Source: Skeletonema tropicum (Eukaryota; Bacillariophyta; Thalassiosirophyceae; Thalassiosirales; Thalassiosiraceae). Taken from it: a stretch of 64,000 bases of DNA. Below, one piece after another: positions 57,890-64,000 of the stretch. Location: NCBI GenBank assembly GCA_037178625.1, contig CM074131.1, positions 1-64,000 on the forward strand. The letters run 5' to 3'. The position numbers were made by a program, and so were the translations under genes. Position 1 is the first letter of the stretch; every line of letters starts with the position of its first letter. The notes under the pieces were generated by a model, which saw only the letters and a program-made list of their open reading frames with translations, had not been told where the DNA came from and made no database searches.

Positions 57890-59957
57890 TGTAAATACAA
57901 TGTATATATCATGTGAAGAGAGAGAGAACGAAAGAGAGAGAGGTATGATAATAGAAGACGTCCCGTTTGGTAAATACTTGGCCATGCATTAGTAGATAAT
58001 ATTATACTACATATTTTACCTCTTCCTCTCCAAATAATAAGCCTTTTAGCTTTTTCATTGTAACGTCTGCTGTAGTGGTCGTATCAAGACAATGAGTAGC
58101 GATTTGGAAAGCTCTCGATGCGCTCTATCGATTGGTTCTAGTTTCAAGGCCAAATATCGATCGTTTGTCAATGTACTCAACTAAAGCGACCCCTATACTT
58201 CGAATATCAAGCTCCAAATGAAAATCGACATTCCAGATTCGGATTTTGACCCAATAATTCGACAATGACACAACCATTCGAATCGTCGTTTCAAGCGCTA
58301 TCGATTAGTGCAATAAACACAGCTCGTCCTCGCTGCCGCTCGCACTCGCTCAATACAGTGAAGGACTGATGATCAGCTTGTCAATGACAGTTGGTACGTT
58401 GTGAGATCTCAAAAAGCTCCTGCATTGATCAGCAAGATCCATGACAATGACAGTTGGCACGTGTACCGTCCATCTAAACACTGCTCAGCCTGCGGCATCG
58501 CGAAAGACACTCCATAAAGGATAGTATTATCATCAACTGGCCTCGGCTGCGCTCGGCATAATTGGTTGTTGTGTGTATTAGTGTATTCATCATTGGTATA
58601 ATCCAACAGCAGCAGCAGTAGCAACAACCAATGACCGTTTGCTGCTACTGCTAGCTGCTACTGCTGTTGGATTGGTTTGATAAATGTTGATTGTTATCTT
58701 CTGCTGCTGTTGGATTGTCGTTTGACTGTTGTTGTTGTTGTTTGCTGCTGCTGCTGTTGTGTGTATTCATCATTCGTATCTCCAGCAGCAGCCGTCATCA
58801 TTGGCTTTGAACAACAACGGCAGCAGCAACAGCAACAATCAATGATGACGGCTGCTGCTGGAGATACGAATGATGAATCTTCAATGATGACGGCTATTGC
58901 TGCTGCTGTTGGAATGGATTGGTTGATTGTTATATTATGATATATTAAAATGTAGCCAATGGAGTGATGGTAGAATGATGATGGATGGTGCATATGCATG
59001 TGATATTATAATGGACGGTACATGTACATGTGATATTTGCCGAGCGGAGTCGAGGCCGGTTGATGATTACACTGCATTAGCATTAGAGGAAGTGTGTTTT
59101 GCGAGTGTAGTGCGACCCCTCCCTGAGCACCGTTTATACTATTGGATAATAAACACGCCCGTGCCAGTGCCAACTGTCTGGATCACACTGATTGATGCTT
59201 CGTTCTTCAGCGCAGCGTACGTTGGATCTCACGTGTACCGATTGTCATGTTACGTTTTACGTTGCATTAAGGATTAAGGCGGTCGCTTTTTCGCGAGGGC
59301 TTGCCCGAGCTCTGTTTAGATTTTGATATTTAGATAGTAATGATGGTACCAATCGATAGAGTTTCAAGAGAGCTTTCGAATGGTTGTCATATTGTCGAAT
59401 TTGATATTTATATTTTGACCTCTGTTTTGAAAAACTGGCTGTAACGCCGGTTTGCAAGCCGCCGATCACTTTCTAGCCCTGTTTTTGACCGATTCGATTG
59501 AACAAAAGTCCTCCTATGTCGTTGAATATACGTCGAATCGATAGATCTGCTCAAGAGCTTTCCAAAACGCCACTCATCGCCGTCATTGGCCGCATAGGAG
59601 ACAAGATACGGCCGTTACAACATTTTGATGTCATTGTTGAGCTGCTTGAGCGTGAGGCGAGAGGCTTGATTTGATGCTTGATTGAGCTGATCAAAAAAGT
59701 AGAGCGAGTGAACAGTACCTGGTACCGCTTTGCAACGCTTCAGAAAGAGCCCATGGCCCATGAAATCATCTGCTGCCTTGCTCTGCGTGTAGAATGCTGC
59801 ATGCCCTTTGCTCTGGTGCCGCATCGTGTCACTTCAGACTGTACCTGGCCTTTAGGGCTGTTCTATCGAAGACCTCGTTGAAGAAAAACAAAGCGCTGCC
59901 GACTGTATTGTAGCTGACACAAAAAATAAACAATGCTGATGAACTTGCTCTGATGTA
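57890..59957. repeat. Spacer 19 with foldback (2,068 bp, consensus)
   Basis: Foldback 58089..59578; central hairpin 58765..58878. The transposon target site GGCGAGAG is present once and empty here. Confidence 0.88.
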
Positions 59958-60965
59958 ATGACGTTGTTACGAGTACTATCAATGCTCCTCGATACGATAC
60001 ATACGATGATGAGCCGTCAATATTACCACTCCACCCTCAACCTCTCATCTACTATCGTCTGCCTCGCTACAACAATTATTATTATTTCATCCTCGGCATC
60101 GGCAGATCCCAACACTGACACCCAATTCTGCGGGCGAACATGGGGCGACGCAATCGCCGACTGCTCCCCCTCGACGCATTGTCCCAACGGAAGTGATGAT
60201 TGCGCGGCTGGTGAAACTTGCCATCCAAATTTGCCGGGGTGTAACTTTCCGAACATGTCGTCAAGTAATAATAATAGTAACAGTAGCAATAATAGTAGCA
60301 ATAATAATAATAGTAACAGTAACAACGATTCAGATTCAGCCCCATCACTCGACCCACCCATTCGCAACGAGTACGATGAGCGGAATATGAAATTCTGCGG
60401 CCCCAGCTGGAATGAGGCGAATGATTTCTGCGCGCTGGATACGTGGTGTCCCATGGGCAATGAGTGTGACGAATCTACAGGCCACAAGTGCTGGGGCGGA
60501 GTGGCGAATTGCAATGCGTTCAAGCTGTTGGAATATGAGACTATGCCTGGAGTGAACAATAATGGGATCATCAATGTTGAGGATCACAACAATGATCACA
60601 ACAACAATGATCAGAATGTCAACAATCAGAATCAGAATGATGGAGTAAATTACAACGACTATGAAGGTGGAGATATGGGAATGGGAGTGCAGGTATCGGA
60701 CAAATGCAGTTCCGAAGTATATCAATGCAAATCGGGTCAATTTGTGGCACGTGCGCCCGAGTTGAATTGTGGATTTTATCCATGTCCTGTAATTACAGAC
60801 GACGACGATGATGATGATGATGAGACAACATTTGATGCACCAACAACACCAACGAATACGAATACGAATGCTCCGGTTGTTGCGGTAGTAGTGCCTCCTC
60901 TGCCGACGTATCCTCCGACGTATTCTCCGACGATTGGGGTTCCACATGACAATCAACTGGAATGA
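59958..60965 (+). CDS. Secreted cysteine-rich protein, copy 20 (335 aa)
   Basis: Intact consensus protein with the GAC GAC GAC variant of the Asp run (changes at 60803 and 60806). It looks identical to copy 19 over the gene. Confidence 0.8.
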   Translation: MTLLRVLSMLLDTIHTMMSRQYYHSTLNLSSTIVCLATTIIIISSSASADPNTDTQFCGRTWGDAIADCSPSTHCPNGSDDCAAGETCHPNLPGCNFPNMSSSNNNSNSSNNSSNNNNSNSNNDSDSAPSLDPPIRNEYDERNMKFCGPSWNEANDFCALDTWCPMGNECDESTGHKCWGGVANCNAFKLLEYETMPGVNNNGIINVEDHNNDHNNNDQNVNNQNQNDGVNYNDYEGGDMGMGVQVSDKCSSEVYQCKSGQFVARAPELNCGFYPCPVITDDDDDDDDETTFDAPTTPTNTNTNAPVVAVVVPPLPTYPPTYSPTIGVPHDNQLE

Positions 60966-63033
60966 TGTAAATACAATGTATATATCATGTGAAGAGAGAG
61001 AGAACGAAAGAGAGAGAGGTATGATAATAGAAGACGTCCCGTTTGGTAAATACTTGGCCATGCATTAGTAGATAATATTATACTACATATTTTACCTCTT
61101 CCTCTCCAAATAATAAGCCTTTTAGCTTTTTCATTGTAACGTCTGCTGTAGTGGTCGTATCAAGACAATGAGTAGCGATTTGGAAAGCTCTCGATGCGCT
61201 CTATCGATTGGTTCTAGTTTCAAGGCCAAATATCGATCGTTTGTCAATGTACTCAACTAAAGCGACCCCTATACTTCGAATATCAAGCTCCAAATGAAAA
61301 TCGACATTCCAGATTCGGATTTTGACCCAATAATTCGACAATGACACAACCATTCGAATCGTCGTTTCAAGCGCTATCGATTAGTGCAATAAACACAGCT
61401 CGTCCTCGCTGCCGCTCGCACTCGCTCAATACAGTGAAGGACTGATGATCAGCTTGTCAATGACAGTTGGTACGTTGTGAGATCTCAAAAAGCTCCTGCA
61501 TTGATCAGCAAGATCCATGACAATGACAGTTGGCACGTGTACCGTCCATCTAAACACTGCTCAGCCTGCGGCATCGCGAAAGACACTCCATAAAGGATAG
61601 TATTATCATCAACTGGCCTCGGCTGCGCTCGGCATAATTGGTTGTTGTGTGTATTAGTGTATTCATCATTGGTATAATCCAACAGCAGCAGCAGTAGCAA
61701 CAACCAATGACCGTTTGCTGCTACTGCTAGCTGCTACTGCTGTTGGATTGGTTTGATAAATGTTGATTGTTATCTTCTGCTGCTGTTGGATTGTCGTTTG
61801 ACTGTTGTTGTTGTTGTTTGCTGCTGCTGCTGTTGTGTGTATTCATCATTCGTATCTCCAGCAGCAGCCGTCATCATTGGCTTTGAACAACAACGGCAGC
61901 AGCAACAGCAACAATCAATGATGACGGCTGCTGCTGGAGATACGAATGATGAATCTTCAATGATGACGGCTATTGCTGCTGCTGTTGGAATGGATTGGTT
62001 GATTGTTATATTATGATATATTAAAATGTAGCCAATGGAGTGATGGTAGAATGATGATGGATGGTGCATATGCATGTGATATTATAATGGACGGTACATG
62101 TACATGTGATATTTGCCGAGCGGAGTCGAGGCCGGTTGATGATTACACTGCATTAGCATTAGAGGAAGTGTGTTTTGCGAGTGTAGTGCGACCCCTCCCT
62201 GAGCACCGTTTATACTATTGGATAATAAACACGCCCGTGCCAGTGCCAACTGTCTGGATCACACTGATTGATGCTTCGTTCTTCAGCGCAGCGTACGTTG
62301 GATCTCACGTGTACCGATTGTCATGTTACGTTTTACGTTGCATTAAGGATTAAGGCGGTCGCTTTTTCGCGAGGGCTTGCCCGAGCTCTGTTTAGATTTT
62401 GATATTTAGATAGTAATGATGGTACCAATCGATAGAGTTTCAAGAGAGCTTTCGAATGGTTGTCATATTGTCGAATTTGATATTTATATTTTGACCTCTG
62501 TTTTGAAAAACTGGCTGTAACGCCGGTTTGCAAGCCGCCGATCACTTTCTAGCCCTGTTTTTGACCGATTCGATTGAACAAAAGTCCTCCTATGTCGTTG
62601 AATATACGTCGAATCGATAGATCTGCTCAAGAGCTTTCCAAAACGCCACTCATCGCCGTCATTGGCCGCATAGGAGACAAGATACGGCCGTTACAACATT
62701 TTGATGTCATTGTTGAGCTGCTTGAGCGTGAGGCGAGAGGCTTGATTTGATGCTTGATTGAGCTGATCAAAAAAGTAGAGCGAGTGAACAGTACCTGGTA
62801 CCGCTTTGCAACGCTTCAGAAAGAGCCCATGGCCCATGAAATCATCTGCTGCCTTGCTCTGCGTGTAGAATGCTGCATGCCCTTTGCTCTGGTGCCGCAT
62901 CGTGTCACTTCAGACTGTACCTGGCCTTTAGGGCTGTTCTATCGAAGACCTCGTTGAAGAAAAACAAAGCGCTGCCGACTGTATTGTAGCTGACACAAAA
63001 AATAAACAATGCTGATGAACTTGCTCTGATGTA
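60966..63033. repeat. Spacer 20 with foldback (2,068 bp, consensus)
   Basis: Foldback 61165..62654; central hairpin 61841..61954. Consensus length; no indel noticed. Confidence 0.88.
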
Positions 63034-64000
63034 ATGACGTTGTTACGAGTACTATCAATGCTCCTCGATACGATACATACGATGATGAGCCGTCAATATT
63101 ACCACTCCACCCTCAACCTCTCATCTACTATCGTCTGCCTCGCTACAACAATTATTATTATTTCATCCTCGGCATCGGCAGATCCCAACACTGACACCCA
63201 ATTCTGCGGGCGAACATGGGGCGACGCAATCGCCGACTGCTCCCCCTCGACGCATTGTCCCAACGGAAGTGATGATTGCGCGGCTGGTGAAACTTGCCAT
63301 CCAAATTTGCCGGGGTGTAACTTTCCGAACATGTCGTCAAGTAATAATAATAGTAACAGTAGCAATAATAGTAGCAATAATAATAATAGTAACAGTAACA
63401 ACGATTCAGATTCAGCCCCATCACTCGACCCACCCATTCGCAACGAGTACGATGAGCGGAATATGAAATTCTGCGGCCCCAGCTGGAATGAGGCGAATGA
63501 TTTCTGCGCGCTGGATACGTGGTGTCCCATGGGCAATGAGTGTGACGAATCTACAGGCCACAAGTGCTGGGGCGGAGTGGCGAATTGCAATGCGTTCAAG
63601 CTGTTGGAATATGAGACTATGCCTGGAGTGAACAATAATGGGATCATCAATGTTGAGGATCACAACAATGATCACAACAACAATGATCAGAATGTCAACA
63701 ATCAGAATCAGAATGATGGAGTAAATTACAACGACTATGAAGGTGGAGATATGGGAATGGGAGTGCAGGTATCGGACAAATGCAGTTCCGAAGTATATCA
63801 ATGCAAATCGGGTCAATTTGTGGCACGTGCGCCCGAGTTGAATTGTGGATTTTATCCATGTCCTGTAATTACAGACGACGACGATGATGATGATGATGAG
63901 ACAACATTTGATGCACCAACAACACCAACGAATACGAATACGAATGCTCCGGTTGTTGCGGTAGTAGTGCCTCCTCTGCCGACGTATCCTCCGACGTATT
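63034..64000 (+). CDS. Secreted cysteine-rich protein, copy 21 (partial, cut by window end)
   Basis: The frame is open from the first ATG to the window edge: 322 of 335 codons, missing only the last part of the Thr/Pro tail. It has the GAC GAC GAC variant (63874..63882) shared with copies 19 and 20. All three cysteine modules are intact. Confidence 0.78.
   Translation, partial: MTLLRVLSMLLDTIHTMMSRQYYHSTLNLSSTIVCLATTIIIISSSASADPNTDTQFCGRTWGDAIADCSPSTHCPNGSDDCAAGETCHPNLPGCNFPNMSSSNNNSNSSNNSSNNNNSNSNNDSDSAPSLDPPIRNEYDERNMKFCGPSWNEANDFCALDTWCPMGNECDESTGHKCWGGVANCNAFKLLEYETMPGVNNNGIINVEDHNNDHNNNDQNVNNQNQNDGVNYNDYEGGDMGMGVQVSDKCSSEVYQCKSGQFVARAPELNCGFYPCPVITDDDDDDDDETTFDAPTTPTNTNTNAPVVAVVVPPLPTYPPTY

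Larger units (their letters stand above)
1..64000. repeat. Head-to-tail tandem array of a 3,076-bp gene-bearing unit
   Basis: The same unit (gene plus spacer) repeats 20 full times plus a partial copy. Distances between successive gene starts are 3075-3088 bp, most often exactly 3076, except 4347 across the transposon in unit 18 (3076 + 1271). All copies are in the same orientation. Base 1 falls about 190 bp upstream of a gene and base 64000 falls inside a gene, so the array continues on both sides. Units 14-20 look identical apart from a handful of changes; units 2-13 carry scattered small indels. No unrelated sequence is present except the transposon. Confidence 0.98.

Noticed and set aside
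1..64000. rDNA, histone cluster, tRNA array or CRISPR
   Set aside because: No rRNA, tRNA or histone sequence is recognisable, the unit is 3 kb with no short repeat-spacer pattern, and the protein is a secreted cysteine-rich protein.

Overview
The window is a eukaryotic tandem array. One unit, 3,076 bp in its consensus form, repeats head to tail from the first base to the last: 20 full units plus a partial one, and both ends of the window lie inside a unit, so the array is longer than 64 kb. Each unit holds one plus-strand, intron-less gene for a 335-residue secreted cysteine-rich protein (about 1.0 kb) and a 2,068-bp spacer. The protein has a signal peptide, two related six-cysteine CGxxW modules, a third four-cysteine module ending in FYPCP, Asn/Ser-rich and Asp-rich linkers, and a Thr/Pro-rich tail. 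As I remember them, such modules are common in secreted proteins of diatoms and other stramenopiles. That recollection is the main reason I suggest a diatom-like alga as host; it is an inference. The protein's function is unknown, and an extracellular or cell-wall role is the most I would say.

Layout: gene starts are at 191, 3270, 6358, 9440, 12520, 15599, 18684, 21760, 24835, 27914, 30991, 34069, 37149, 40225, 43301, 46377, 49459, 52535, 56882, 59958 and 63034. The spacer is not featureless. About 1.49 kb of it is a large, degenerate inverted repeat (foldback) centred on a perfect 39-bp hairpin. Its arms carry divergent open frames that resemble each other. About 380 bp between the foldback and the next ATG is the likely promoter region, and two PUF-type motifs follow the stop codon.

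The left part of the array (units 1-13) has many one- to four-base indels that break seven genes (six beyond rescue, one only upstream of an alternative start), while units 14-20 are all intact and nearly identical. The differences are almost all indels with hardly any substitutions, which looks more like residual long-read error than true gene decay, so the pseudogene calls are provisional.

The one break in the pattern is a 1,263-bp DNA transposon at 55317..56579 in spacer 18. It has 15-bp perfect terminal inverted repeats, an 8-bp target duplication, palindromic subterminal motifs at both ends and one minus-strand gene that I do not recognise. It sits about 0.3 kb upstream of gene 19 and occurs in no other unit of the window.
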